Source of the DNA: Saccoglossus kowalevskii
Taxonomy: Eukaryota; Hemichordata; Enteropneusta; Harrimaniidae
NCBI RefSeq assembly: GCF_000003605.2
Contig: NW_003130355.1
Coordinates: 65,531-96,381, forward strand
Direction of reading: 5' to 3'
DNA: 30,851 nt
Below are positions 1-10,522 of the stretch, in pieces. The notes beneath the pieces are model-generated. The model was not told the origin of the DNA. It made no database searches and saw nothing but the letters and a program-made list of their open reading frames with translations. Made by a program: the position numbers and the translations under genes. Position 1 is the stretch's first letter, and every line of letters starts with the position of its first letter.

Positions 1-2200
1 ACAATGAGATATATCCTGAATGTTTGTTGTTCGATAATAATTCAGTCACGATGTTCATAACAACTCTCATAATGCGCTCTGAATACCCGAAAGTTCTAAC
101 TAAGAATTATTTCTCATATTTGAACTTCGCTAATGTTCATAACAATAATTGAGACTCTAATATAATAACTAGACTTTTGGAACAAATGTCAACATAAAAA
201 TCGATAAATAAGAAGTTTGTTCTCGGCTCCTGGTGAACGTGACCTCAGGTCATCAGTGTTACTAAAATAGCCACTTAAATTAGCAGCACTACATAGCAGG
301 TTTTTCACAGCGGGTCATTCATTATTGTTTAAATATTATACAAATTAAGTATTATCATATAGGAAAAAAAGTCTATTTTATGAGATAGCTATTGTTTATT
401 TCTTGGACGCCTTATAAAAAGTATTGTATAATCTTACATTACTAAATGGTCAATCGTATTTGTGTATCTTAACCCCGTTGGAGGGATTTTTTATCTTGCA
501 AAAGGTCACAAGTGTATTTTTCATAAATTGCTCAAAAATGAAATTATAGCATTTTGTATGTAAAAACTATAAGTGCTAACAGTACAAGCTTAGTTGTAGA
601 TGGTACAAATTTAAGTCGGGTATATTATTTCAAATAACACTTTTAATAATAATTCTTTCTTAAATTTCATATTTTTTTTGTACGTAAATTACAAAGATAC
701 AATGATTTTTATAAAATTATATCAATCACTTGTAATTAAATGCTTTAGTGTCACGCAAGGGTTATCTACAATAATATGCATAACGTCGCATAGATTAATT
801 ATAAATAAAAACAGCAAGGTTCTATATTTGATATAACTCGCGTGATGGCGGTGTTGTCTATAATGAAGGTCTTAATAACTAGATAGTGAAAACATTGCCA
901 GATATACATTAGGGCTGCGGGAAGTCTCACGGTGAACAATGTATGAGCTAGTTAATTAACAGTTGATAGGTTCAGATGAAAATGATAACGGTTGCCAAAC
1001 GAGATATGTTTTTTAAACACATTTCGCTTCTGTATAGATTGGCTGGTTAGAGCACATTTGATTACTGTCTGTGCTTTGCCGGTAAATGTAAGATCATTTG
1101 GTTGATCAGCTTGTGGGAATAGATATTTGGACATTTCGTCATTTCCTAATTTTGGAAAGAACAATTGCTTTAAGTTTAGTCTCTTTTGGAAAAAAAACAA
1201 CCAAATCACATTACTAATTAAATCTAGATTATTTTGATTGTTACACATAGATCTATTAATCGGTTGGACCAATAATTTCAAACAACCTATTGTTAAGTTG
1301 GTTAAAATTTTAAATGATGGCCAAACACGTGTACGTTCACAGGGAACCCAGAAACTATAATCAACTGCAATACGCAGTCTCTATGAGCGGGGGGGGGTAT
1401 CGGCTGGTATCTAGTGTAAGAAATAGACAAGGGATGAAGGCTCCAGCCAGATAACATTTTTTAAACTCGAAAAAACAGACGAAAAGAATGAAAAATAAAA
1501 TCTAAATAAAATACCAGGTTGAAGAATATTAGTTGCTCCTTCGAATTTCGCCAAAGCCTTACCTACATTTTACCAGTTGAGCAAGGCTAACCGAGTCGTG
1601 ACCTCGATGTGGTTCGTAACCAGTCTTGTGATTGGTTGTTGACAAATGCTGAACAGGCCACGCCTCCAACTGTGCCGTGCGTTCAGGCAAACCGTTAGGA
1701 ATTCCTAAATGGAGTAAATTTGTGTAGTTTTCTTGATTTATTCTGCAGATATCGGTTGGTTATTATTGATCTATTTTAGTTATTTTTGTTCAGAAGTTTT
1801 CGGCAGCTCTGTGTATTAGTTTTCATTTAGTTGAAGTTAATTGCCGTATTTCATGCAGCAATATTATTGTTTGTTATTTTCAAAAATGTGTATTAGCATG
1901 GACATAGAAGTAATCAGTGCCACCCACCATTTATCATTCATAAAGAAGTGCATTGCCCAATTATCTCCAATGTTAATTCTCAATGCATATTACAAAAGCA
2001 ATAGTAGTTTGTATATGTACCTTCCTATGAGCATAATTACCCAATCGAGACATATTATGATAACAACTAGATACATGCATTGTCCCCTCACTAATGATAT
2101 GCATAGGCCGTTGTTGCTCGTAAAACGTCACAAATTATTACAGTTTCAATCAATGATCAACATAAATAGAACATACTATTAGGAAAAAAAATACATGAAG
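1..2200. other. Non-coding AT-rich left flank
   Basis: No supportable gene is seen. The longest open frames (about 110 codons) have no recognisable motifs, no matching splice sites and AT-driven composition. Visible items are a run of nine G at 1389-1397 and a more GC-rich patch around 1590-1690 with an ATTGG (CCAAT-type) box and a CACGCC box. That patch could be promoter sequence, but no gene can be tied to it. Confidence 0.5.
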
Positions 2201-2213
2201 TAACATTTACAAT

Positions 2214-2231
2214 TTTATTTTATCCAATAAA
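2214..2231. terminator. Back-to-back poly(A) signals on opposite strands
   Basis: TTTATT at 2214-2219 reads AATAAA on the minus strand, and AATAAA at 2226-2231 reads on the plus strand, with six bases between them. The minus-strand signal is a plausible 3' end for transcripts running leftward from the sialyltransferase at 2926-7807 or from the open exon at 2399-2690. A further minus-strand AATAAA (TTTATT at 2553-2558) lies inside that open exon. The plus-strand signal has no supported gene in front of it. Confidence 0.4.
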
Positions 2232-2398
2232 TATCTCAAAATACATAGTGCAATGAAATGCAATTACATGCACACACAAAAAGTTATATAAAAAGTACAG
2301 AAATGTCATATGACACGCTTAAATGGATTTCGGGAACAAAATGCCGTACATCATTCCGATAATTAAGAATGTGAGAAACATGATTCATTTCACCAATA

Positions 2399-2690
2399 TT
2401 ACGCTATCCAGTGAGGATCGTCATCCAGGATACCCAACAAAGCGTGCTTCACTCGTAACACAATGTTTAACGGAGGATTAAGGTGATGGATTTGTATCAG
2501 CGCAATGTGACAGCTGAGGCCATTTGATGTATTATGTAATTGCATCTGAGTATTTATTAAACTGTCGGTGGTACGCAGTTTTGCATCTACTTGACCTCGA
2601 CGAGTATCATTGGTTATGACATTTCCCAAACATTCGTATGGTTGGTATTTCTGTGATGGTGTTTGGTAGTCGGGTAGTTCTATTTTCTAC
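2399..2690 (-). other. Unrecognised open exon-like segment, possible 3' terminal exon
   Basis: On the minus strand a frame is open for about 97 codons, from the stop codon TAG near 2690 to TAA at 2401-2399. It has little low-complexity sequence. The translated stretch begins near NYPDYQTPSQKYQPYE and ends in DDDPHWIA. Possible acceptors are the TAG itself or a CAG shortly downstream (ahead of KYQPYE), but both have poor pyrimidine tracts. A minus-strand AATAAA follows at 2219-2214. The frame is not that of the sialyltransferase stop at 2926, so it is not a readthrough extension. It could be an alternative last exon, part of another gene, or a chance open frame in a 3' UTR. I do not recognise the protein. 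Confidence 0.22.
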
Positions 2691-2925
2691 CTCCGTAAAC
2701 ATAATTTGTAAACAAACTGAGTTCAACGAAAATATATGTATATACTATGTCACGTGACTCAATTTCTTTCCATAGTATGTTTCTTCGTAAAATCCTAATA
2801 TAGCGCTCGAGTCAATATTGTGTTCTTTTCAAACCAAAGCGCGAGGGCGCGCTCTTGCCACGCCACTACAAGTTATATATCATTTCGTGATAAATTAGAT
2901 CAAATCAAACAAAACTAAATGTGTG

Positions 2926-5900
2926 TCACCTCCTGCCATCATAGCATGTGTCAACATGCAGTTGTAGAACCCCGTTCTGGTGAAGATCGTGTAATATTTT
3001 AAATTCGATCGGAAAAGAATGAATCAACTTCGCCTTTTCGAAATGCATGTCGTCGTAGTAATGAAACTTTAGTGTTTCTTCATTAGGATTTTGTAAAAAC
3101 GGCCAGAAACCAAACAGATGGGTTTCTTCACACAAAGCCAGAGCGACGTTGACTAGGTAGAACCCTGTTGGAATAAACATTACCGGAAATTATTACACTT
3201 GAACGTAAATTCAATATTTTTTTTCGCTTCATGAATAGAATAGCCGGTATATTGTACGGATGATGCGTACTATTAACTATAAACGCAACTTGCCGCCGAG
3301 ATCTCGTTATGAGCGAGAGAGAGACACGAGACTTGTTTTGTGTCTCTGAAACAATGCACGCGATGACGGGGGGGGGGGCACACTGTTAGGTGACAAACAC
3401 TTTTCGTGGCTGCCACGTTCCCAACGAGATCTTGGATATAACACGTTCTAAATCATATTTTAAGCCAATAAACTTCCCCTTATGTTTAGTCCGCAGAAAG
3501 ACAATTCTCAATTTTCAAGCAGAAATTTGTAAGCAGACATTTTTATATGTATATCTTGAATATATTATCAGTGTTTATTTACAATATACTGATATTTATA
3601 CCTAGTTTTACACAACTTACTAAACGACAGTGTGTTCTTCTATCCACCCCTTCTATAACTATGGATAGGTCCAGTGGATATTTTACTTACCATTACGCAA
3701 AATGTGTTATCTATTTTGTCAATCAGTGAAAGATCGCTCTTTTGTTTAAAATGAACAGAAAATCAATCGATACAGGTCTTATCCTCGTTCAACATGAAAC
3801 AGTTTACAACAAATTTATTTATCCACGCACCAAATTGGGCTATTGGAAAATACGAATATATTTTTTTTTAATATTGAAGCATTTTGACGATACACGCCCT
3901 CAAGCTGTAGAACAGCAAATTCTTTCTTTGCTGTCCCAGCCAAAGTTGGTACATTGTATATGCTTCAGTACATTGTCAAACTGTTTCAATTCTATAATTT
4001 GCAATATTTTGTGCAAGTATAAGTCCCAGACCCATGTATTTGTATATAGTTTTTTTTAATGGAAATGTCCATATATCGACTTTAGCAACCAACCGCAGAC
4101 CTTCTGCGATGACACCACCAGCTGAGAGTGAATAGTGCAACTACACGATAGAATCAATAAGTAATTTGTCATCATGTGGTATCTCACCTGTTGTCAAAAG
4201 ACGCCGTAAGTTATATTTCTTTCTCCAATACCTAGACACTTGTAGAAAATGATTGGGATTCCCGAAAACTATTTCATTTACGCCGGAATTGATCTCTTCG
4301 CGTGCACGATAGCAGTCCTCCAAACACTGGTGATTGGCAAACGCTGGTAGCCATAGTAACCCAGGATACTCAGCCATGTCCAGCTGAAATTGTAATACAT
4401 TCTCTTGACCTTTCAGGCCACCGTATCTGAAAATAGAATCAGTAAGAGATACATGCAAATTGACATACATGGGTGTTTATAATTGTGTTAATAAATGTAT
4501 TGACTCAAAAAACGAAATGAAACCATAGAGTTTTCACACTTAACTGACTCTCTCTGTAATTCTGACGCATCAAATAAAATATTTCTAAAAACCTCACTAA
4601 TATATATATAAACAAATGTTCAGTTACCTCTGGCGTAAAATTAATTTATTGATAGACGTTAGATTGGTCTTTCTTCCGACATCACGTGCATATTCTCCGA
4701 TCGTTGCTAGATTACACCTGTAACATACACAGTACGTTATGTTACGTTATGACAGCTTAATTACAGGTATGGTCGCACCGCGTCACGGTCGATATGGGTA
4801 CCATGCGGTCCGCGTCACGGTCGATATGGGTACCATGCGGTCCGCGTCACGGTCGATATGGGTACCATGCGGTGTATACAATGCGCGCTTCAAGACGACA
4901 TCACCCACACATGGGTTAATACAGATTCGTGTTCGCGTGCGTAGAGTGAAATCGTGTCACATAGATTCGACAAAACGTAAAGAAATAACGTTTCCCAAGT
5001 TGACGTATTCACTTTCTTGATTAAATTGACAGTCATAAAAAATCATTATATATCATTATTTCTGGCATCGTGGGAATCCACTCCTCGTCGCCGCCTCTAT
5101 CATCTAAAAGCTTACAATTATGGCGGCGTAATCAATAAATTTGACACCTACACGGAATGGTGTATCTATTTCACAAGTTTTAAGTGATATATAGTGATAT
5201 ATATAGTGATATATACAGTGATATATACACATCACATAATGGTATATGCACTACATATGAATATAAATGTGTTATTACATCACATGAAGCTGCACAGTGC
5301 TGTATCTGCTTCCCACGTCATCACCACCACTACCACCCTGCCCATCACGATCACTATCAATGCGTTTACATCATACCTGAATACAAATTCTGATTTATCA
5401 ATAACGTTACCGCAGCTTCCATTTATCAGTATGCCTCCATTGCCAACCACGCTACATGTCCCGAACCTGTTCACAGTAAACGGGCTTTTCTGTGTATTAC
5501 AAATAGTGAATATATTAAAAGACAATAAGAACAAAAAAACGTCGTTGCTATAAAGTGCATTTGCAGGTTCGTGGAAATTCGCGCCAATCCATCTATTGTT
5601 TTACCTATTTTTTATTTGCAGATAGTCATGGTTTCACACCGTTCCAATTTTCGGGGCTCCGCAACAAATGGGACATAAACAAATTGACAACGAAAACAAG
5701 CGCTAAAGTTGGTGCGAAACATACATACAGAACACATTGTGTATGATTATGTAAAATAATATGGGACAGCACCGTGGGGGCTAATTATGCCTGAACCTCT
5801 ATTACCAACTGAAGACCAGACAAGAAGTCAATTTAGCTGAGAAAGCCCTGCGTAATTTTGTTTACAGTTTCAAATGTTTTTGTGACAGTGTAAATAAATG

Positions 5901-7807
5901 AGACTCACCTTTGGCAATATTTTATATATTTTCTGAGTGATGGGCGTTCTTCCATTTCCGATAGCATAATGTAAACTAGTGTTGGCCTTTGTGTTTTCTT
6001 GAGTAACAATTGCGTCCTCCCAAGCCGCTATTCCGTTCTCTAATTCTTTTCTACAACAGAAAAAATTACACTTTCGTAAATAATTTAAGCAGTTTAATGA
6101 AGTTCAACATACATCTGGTACAATAATTACTAAAATCCAGTGATCATACCCATTATTAGTGACGATCAGTTTAACCAAAATGCTACGGTCGTTGCGCAGC
6201 ACCATTTACACGTATTGCACGAGTCAAATGGAACTCATACCGAACACGAAATGCATAGACTGCGGTGCGTTAAGAAATGTCAAAATCAAAATACCTGTCT
6301 CTGAATGATCCAATGTCGTTATAAGTTTTGTTCTTAACTAACATGTATTGTTTGATTTATTAAAGATGTTGTTATTCCTACCTGAGATCATCTAGAGCAA
6401 TTCTATTGTAATGCCATGGCAACGAGAAGTTATGTGCATAACGTTTCATCTCTTCTAGACTATGCGAATCTTCTGAAGAAGAAAAAAATATAAAGTACCA
6501 ACAATTACCAAATGTAGTCGTTTATAAGATTTATGTAATACGTCTTTATAATGGACTGTTCTACTTTAAATAGTTTGTACGAATTAGGTAAATAATGCCT
6601 GTATGCCGAATTGTGTGTTGTCTTCAGTAAGCTTGGAGATGACAAACAACAAACTATCACTAACGTACAAGAAGATTCGGTTCTATAGCGTAGATTTGGG
6701 GGTTACCGAGAAACAAAGTAGGGAACATGGGGTAGCAAGATTGTTCATTACTCTTACCTGCCGACTCATTCAATGACTCGTTGTTGTCGCTTCTTGGAAC
6801 TGTCTCAAGCAAATGGGTGGTCATGATATGATTTAATGAATCTCCAGGATCCCCTGTAACATGGTATCTACAAAATAATATTAAAAGTGAGATATAATCT
6901 ATTGTGTTGTGTTGTGTTGTGTTAAGCATGCATGCATGTATTAATTGTGTTAACCGAGAAAAGTGACATTAATCAATATGGTATATGTCTCGATATATAA
7001 CCCGCACAGACTATTTGTCCTCATTCTGGAAGGAGAATTTATTTTTCGCAAAACATATATAACAAAATGTTTGTACAAATTAAAGTCATTAGTCAATCAT
7101 ATCAATATCGTGTTTTACAAGGTTCCATCAATTCTAACATGATTTCTGTATCATTCAAACAATTGTTCATACCGAAATTAAATCGAAACATTTCGATTTA
7201 ACGACCAAAATATTTAAAAGTCAGTGAGATGACATGGGCGTGACTCGGATAAGACTGAAGCTGGCATTGTTTGTATGCCTTACGATAGGTTATCAGCGTT
7301 CGATCTAAACAAAAATGTGTTGAAAAAATAACGCATTTCAAAAGTATCATTTAAGGATTGGTATATCTTTTTTTTGTACAAAATATTTGTTTGCAGAAAA
7401 ACTGCCGAAAAAGACAAAAAAATTAATGTTATGGTGTAATTTACATAGAAAGCCATGTTAAAAAAATGAGTCCGACCAATTGTGTGAATTTTATGATGTT
7501 TAAAATATTGAACTTATATCCAGAGCTTAACAACTGAATGACGGTCTTTTGTGAATAATTGTTTTAAAATATGTATGCATAATAATTTGCCAATTAAAAA
7601 TTCAAAAGAATAGCTTTAAAGAAGTTTGTTTCTTCTCGAATATTAGTAGTGCTCATATCGGGGTACTAACCGTGTCTGATAAGATCTCTCGAGATTCCAT
7701 TCGTACCAACGTTGTATTGTCGCCGTGACATTGGCCATTAATATCAAAAATGCGATGAAAATAACAATACCGAATAAGATCATAATTCGTCGAATGTTTC
7801 CACTCAT
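2926..7807 (-). CDS. Alpha-2,8-sialyltransferase-like (ST8Sia family), paralogue 1, 8 exons
   Basis: Likely transfers sialic acid from CMP-sialic acid to sialylated glycans in the Golgi lumen (GT29 family). Exons, high to low coordinate: 7807-7671, 6867-6758, 6472-6382, 6050-5909, 5489-5377, 4717-4628, 4426-4188, 3164-2926. All introns are GT-AG, phases 2,1,2,0,2,2,1. The product is 386 residues, normal for ST8Sia. Residues about 8-25 form a membrane anchor after a short basic cytoplasmic end (MSGNIRR), a type II layout. Motif L runs about 172-198, with C172, GNGGIL and C186; CNL at 199-201 and DVG at 210-212 follow. Motif S centres on TTG (306-308), C319 and FGFWPF (325-330). Motif III is HYYD at 342-345. 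Motif VS is H356-SFPI-E361, with the catalytic-type histidine. C381 near the end should pair with C186, and C172 with C319, as known in the family. The start ATG has A at -3. Donor and acceptor substrates cannot be told from sequence; the ST8 class rests on motifs GNGGIL and HYYD. Confidence 0.93.
3320..3378. repeat. Short hairpin and 11-G run in intron 7
   Basis: Within intron 7 of sialyltransferase 1 (3165-4187), AGAGACAC at 3320-3327 and GTGTCTCT at 3340-3347 form an 8-bp inverted repeat. An 11-base G run follows at 3368-3378. The rest of this intron shows no exon-like or mobile-element sequence that I recognise. Confidence 0.4.
4778..4873. repeat. Three perfect 32-bp tandem copies in intron 5
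   Basis: The unit starts CCGCGTCACGGTCGATATGG, continues GTACCATGCGGT, and occurs three times without a difference that I can see. Each unit is GC-rich and holds the palindrome GGTACC, and ACCGC and GCGGT at its edges can pair. It lies 61 bases upstream, in transcript direction, of the 90-bp exon 4717-4628 of sialyltransferase 1. The perfect identity points to a recent expansion. Confidence 0.9.
5184..5229. repeat. AT-rich GTGATATATA short tandem repeat
   Basis: Four imperfect copies of a GTGATATATA-type unit of 10 to 14 bases lie in intron 5 of sialyltransferase 1, between the motif L exon and the triplicated 32-bp unit. Nothing suggests a function. Confidence 0.75.
6901..6937. repeat. GTGTT and ATGC microsatellites in intron 1
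   Basis: About four copies of TGTGT/GTGTT are followed by GCATGCATGCATGT. They sit in intron 1 of sialyltransferase 1 (6868-7670), just upstream of exon 2. The rest of that 0.8-kb intron is plain AT-rich sequence. Confidence 0.7.
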
Positions 7808-8430
7808 TCTATTAATCAAAAGTATAAAACAATCACATAAATTAGATATACTGTATCACAATATAATAAATGACAGAATATTTGGTTTGTTTAGCCTTAT
7901 TTCACGTCTAAAACTATTGCGAGACGCATTTTACTGGGACGTCAACATTACTGGACGATATTACTTTTGCTTCGAGCAATTCCACACGATGTCACCGTGT
8001 TATCTGAGGATCAGACTTCTCAAGCAAGAATAAGACTTTCCTGGACTTGTACGATTTGGAGCAGGGGGGGGGTTAGAAAGCTGTGCTTTACGGCGGGCCG
8101 GGACAATTGTGTAACTCTAAACGTACTTCTGACGTTACCATATCTTGCTGAACTCCACTTTTTTTCTGTCGGAAATGTTAAACATGATATGCAAATTTTT
8201 CAAAATTTTATTATCAATATCGATAACAATTACATAGTATGCTAAGTACGTCTTTTGATACAATCGATTTGTCCTAACTCTTTTCACGAAAGTTGATATT
8301 TTATATTCCTAAGTGTGTCACCAAAAAAGGTCCGGTAATTTTGAACGCGTCGTTACTCTATGTCTGTTACAGTGGGTGGCGACGGCGATCATGTTGTTGT
8401 GTGACTTTCACAAACAACCGTGCACAAACA
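7808..8430. other. Sequence upstream of sialyltransferase 1
   Basis: This is the 5' flank or 5' UTR of sialyltransferase 1. No convincing TATA box is seen on the minus strand. A run of nine G lies at 8064-8072. The plus-strand open frames here are antisense shadows without motifs. Confidence 0.4.
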
Positions 8431-8548
8431 TAGCCTGATATGTAGGTGTGAGTACGCCCTCACCGGCCGAACGGCATCAGACCTCACTGTGTTAGGTTTG
8501 TAGCACCGCGGAGGGCGCAACTCACGCGACCTCCGAGTCATCAGGCTA
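8431..8548. mobile_element. 118-bp foldback (MITE-like) element
   Basis: TAGCCTGAT at 8431-8439 matches the reverse complement ATCAGGCTA at 8540-8548. Inside these, GTGAGTACGCCCTC at 8448 onward pairs imperfectly with GAGGGCGCAACTCAC at 8511-8525. Together the arms make an imperfect terminal inverted repeat of about 35-40 bases around a short GC-rich centre. No target-site duplication is clear. The CGCCCTCAC core recurs in ABCG intron 14 (17832-17842). Confidence 0.6.
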
Positions 8549-8943
8549 CCATGAACACATCTCGTTAGACGTCAACAATTCTAGCAGCGAATTTGAAACA
8601 ATTGTGAACGATTACGAACATACGAGTACAGTATGCTTATACACGCATGTTTTCGTCAAACATCAGGACATATTTGTTGTATCCCATGTGATATGAGTCG
8701 CACTCAGAAACCATACTCGAAACGTAAAGGGTTGAACGAATGATGTGTGTGTTCGTCCAGGTAACCCACCACTAGAAAGCCATGTATGCCATGTAATATT
8801 CCACGAGATTCATGTAATAAATATAACACGATTTTTGACCGTGTCGATTTCAGTACTTTCGCATGCATTAATTTACCACTTCACTCGTTTCACACGCTCA
8901 ACAACAATAACTGATCACTCATAATTGCCAAATTTGCGTGAGA

Positions 8944-9966
8944 TTATTTGTTACTCTTTGTGTAACTCGTCAAAAGCACTTTTTTCACAGTCTTGCTACC
9001 TGCAAATTAAAAGCGATCATATGACTTTGTGTAGCAACTCTGAAAATAGCGACCACTTCCGCGGGCTTATTGTTAAGTAATTTTGATATAGTGCCGGCAA
9101 GTGTAAGTTTCTAACGCGCAACAGCCTCGAAGGTTATCTTATGCTTCACAGCTGTTAAAATACCTACATCGTATGACGTCATACGCGACATTGTGAGTGG
9201 TATCGGTCTATGTATATATACATATATGTGTGACCCGTTATTATTGTTGCTGGTGAGGCCGCATCAATATGGGCATTAAACACGACAAGACATGACTTTG
9301 TCAAAATGTGGTCCGGACTGACTGATCGACTATAAAATAAAGACTAACTTACTGATCGTGTCGATATAGTGGAACGACTCTGGCTTACCTGAAAATTCTT
9401 CGGCGTCGTCGTCTCGTGTCATATGCGACCTTTGCACGATGCGAGTTATTGATTGACGTGGTATTACGCCCTCATCGATCAAGGATACATGCACGGAATA
9501 GAGCACACGTTCAACTTGAATGACATGGCTATTTCCATTCGCCAAAATGTAAGACTGTGAAAGAAACATCACGGCGTTCAAATCATAATACATAAATGCA
9601 TATAATTTATAGTTTAACCACACGAAAACACATTCTTGTTGTGAAATATACGTATTGCTTTGTTGTTGTTATACGAAATATAAGAAAATGAAGCAGGAAA
9701 GTCATCGTGCAGCGATTGTTAGAATTTCAGGTTAGCAAACAATGTATTATACGCGTTGCATACGCTGTGTTCAGGGCTCATATCGATCAGGACGAGGCAT
9801 GGCAACTTTGGTTATTAAGAAAATTATATATAATACTGTTTATCAATGTTTACTTGCATACCAAGTAGACTGTTTGAAAGCTACTTTTGGAGTTATATGT
9901 TCGTCCCGATTGTTGAAATCGTGACGGGGTACAATAAAACCTTCGAAATTGCACATTATATTTCAT
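8944..9966 (-). CDS. Speculative small minus-strand gene, three exons, unknown product
   Basis: Three minus-strand pieces join in phase. Exon 1 is 9966-9862, ATG start, 35 codons, donor G|GTATGC, phase 0. Exon 2 is 9554-9389, 166 bases, after a good tract and acceptor (TTTCTTTCACAG), donor CAG|GTAAGC, phase 1. Exon 3 is 8999-8944, acceptor TTTGCAG, ending in TAA. The product would be about 108 residues. It starts MKYNVQFRRFYCTPS, has a central part with an acidic patch (TRDDDAEEF) and a Lys-rich end. I recognise no family, and no motif shows function. Exon 2 is the best supported, by both splice sites. Exons 1 and 3 were found by looking for matching phase, so they could be chance. If real, the gene would be divergent from the ABCG gene, 0.56 kb away. 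Confidence 0.2.
9171..9184. promoter_or_regulatory. CRE-type 14-bp perfect palindrome
   Basis: GTATGACGTCATAC is a perfect 14-bp palindrome holding TGACGTCA, the full consensus site for CREB/ATF bZIP factors. It lies about 1.36 kb upstream of the sialyltransferase 1 start codon. A second 14-bp palindrome with the same core lies at 13981-13994. Whether either is bound is unknown. Confidence 0.4.
9711..9810 (+). mobile_element. Diverged copy of the 126-bp MITE family (copy B)
   Basis: This stretch matches the inside of the element at 21990-22115: GAATTTCAGGTTAGCAAACA, then AATGTATTATACGCGTTG and TCATATCGATCAGGACG line up in order. The terminal inverted repeats are not preserved. It looks like an old, truncated relative. 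Confidence 0.5.
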
Positions 9967-10456
9967 GTTATTTTTTATAGAGTTCAGTCTGTGTGTAAAA
10001 AGTAAAAACCATCGCTAGCTAGTCAATCCACGTAATCTCCGTGCGTTTTGTTTTTCTAACCGCTGAATGGCGCCAACTCGCTTTACAGTATACATATTTC
10101 AAGTTCACTGCGATCGGAGAACTAGGAATTGAGCCGACAGGTTGTGATTTAACAATAATTATGCAATATAGTCAAATATATTAATATTTTCCGTAATCAG
10201 CATTTCATGTTATTTATAAAATTTACGATTCACTGAACTCTCAGTCTATTAAATCTCTCATCAAAATTTCGACACTGATCAAAAATCATCAAGGGTTTAA
10301 TAAATAATATACGGTATTTTTTTACAAATTTCAACTCATTGTGCGCAGCGAGTCCCGTTCCAGGTCTGTTTTTCATGTTTAGTAATTTGCATATGAAAAG
10401 GACAATCTGGAGCGCATAATAGATCAGCCCTTATGTTGCGATTATTTTTACAACTC

Positions 10457-10465
10457 TATTTATAG
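10457..10465 (+). promoter_or_regulatory. Possible TATA box of the ABCG gene
   Basis: TATTTATAG lies 58 bases before the ABCG start codon. A start site about 30 bases downstream would leave a 5' UTR of roughly 30-40 bases. A near-direct repeat of CTGAGTGA follows at 10498-10518. This is position-based inference. Confidence 0.3.
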
Positions 10466-10522
10466 AGCAGTAAAAATATTCCGACAGATATCGTGTGTTC
10501 TGAGTGATATCTGAGTGACACG

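Noticed and set aside
952-1281. Minus-strand 109-codon open frame
   Set aside because: No family resemblance and no splice sites or repeats to tie it to a transposon.
1841-2182. Plus-strand open frame of about 110 codons with a poly(A) signal after it
   Set aside because: No motif, AT-driven residue use, and no upstream evidence beyond a CCAAT-like box; judged chance.
3742-4059. Plus-strand 105-codon open frame
   Set aside because: Antisense to intron 7 of sialyltransferase 1, hydrophobic AT-rich residues, no motif.
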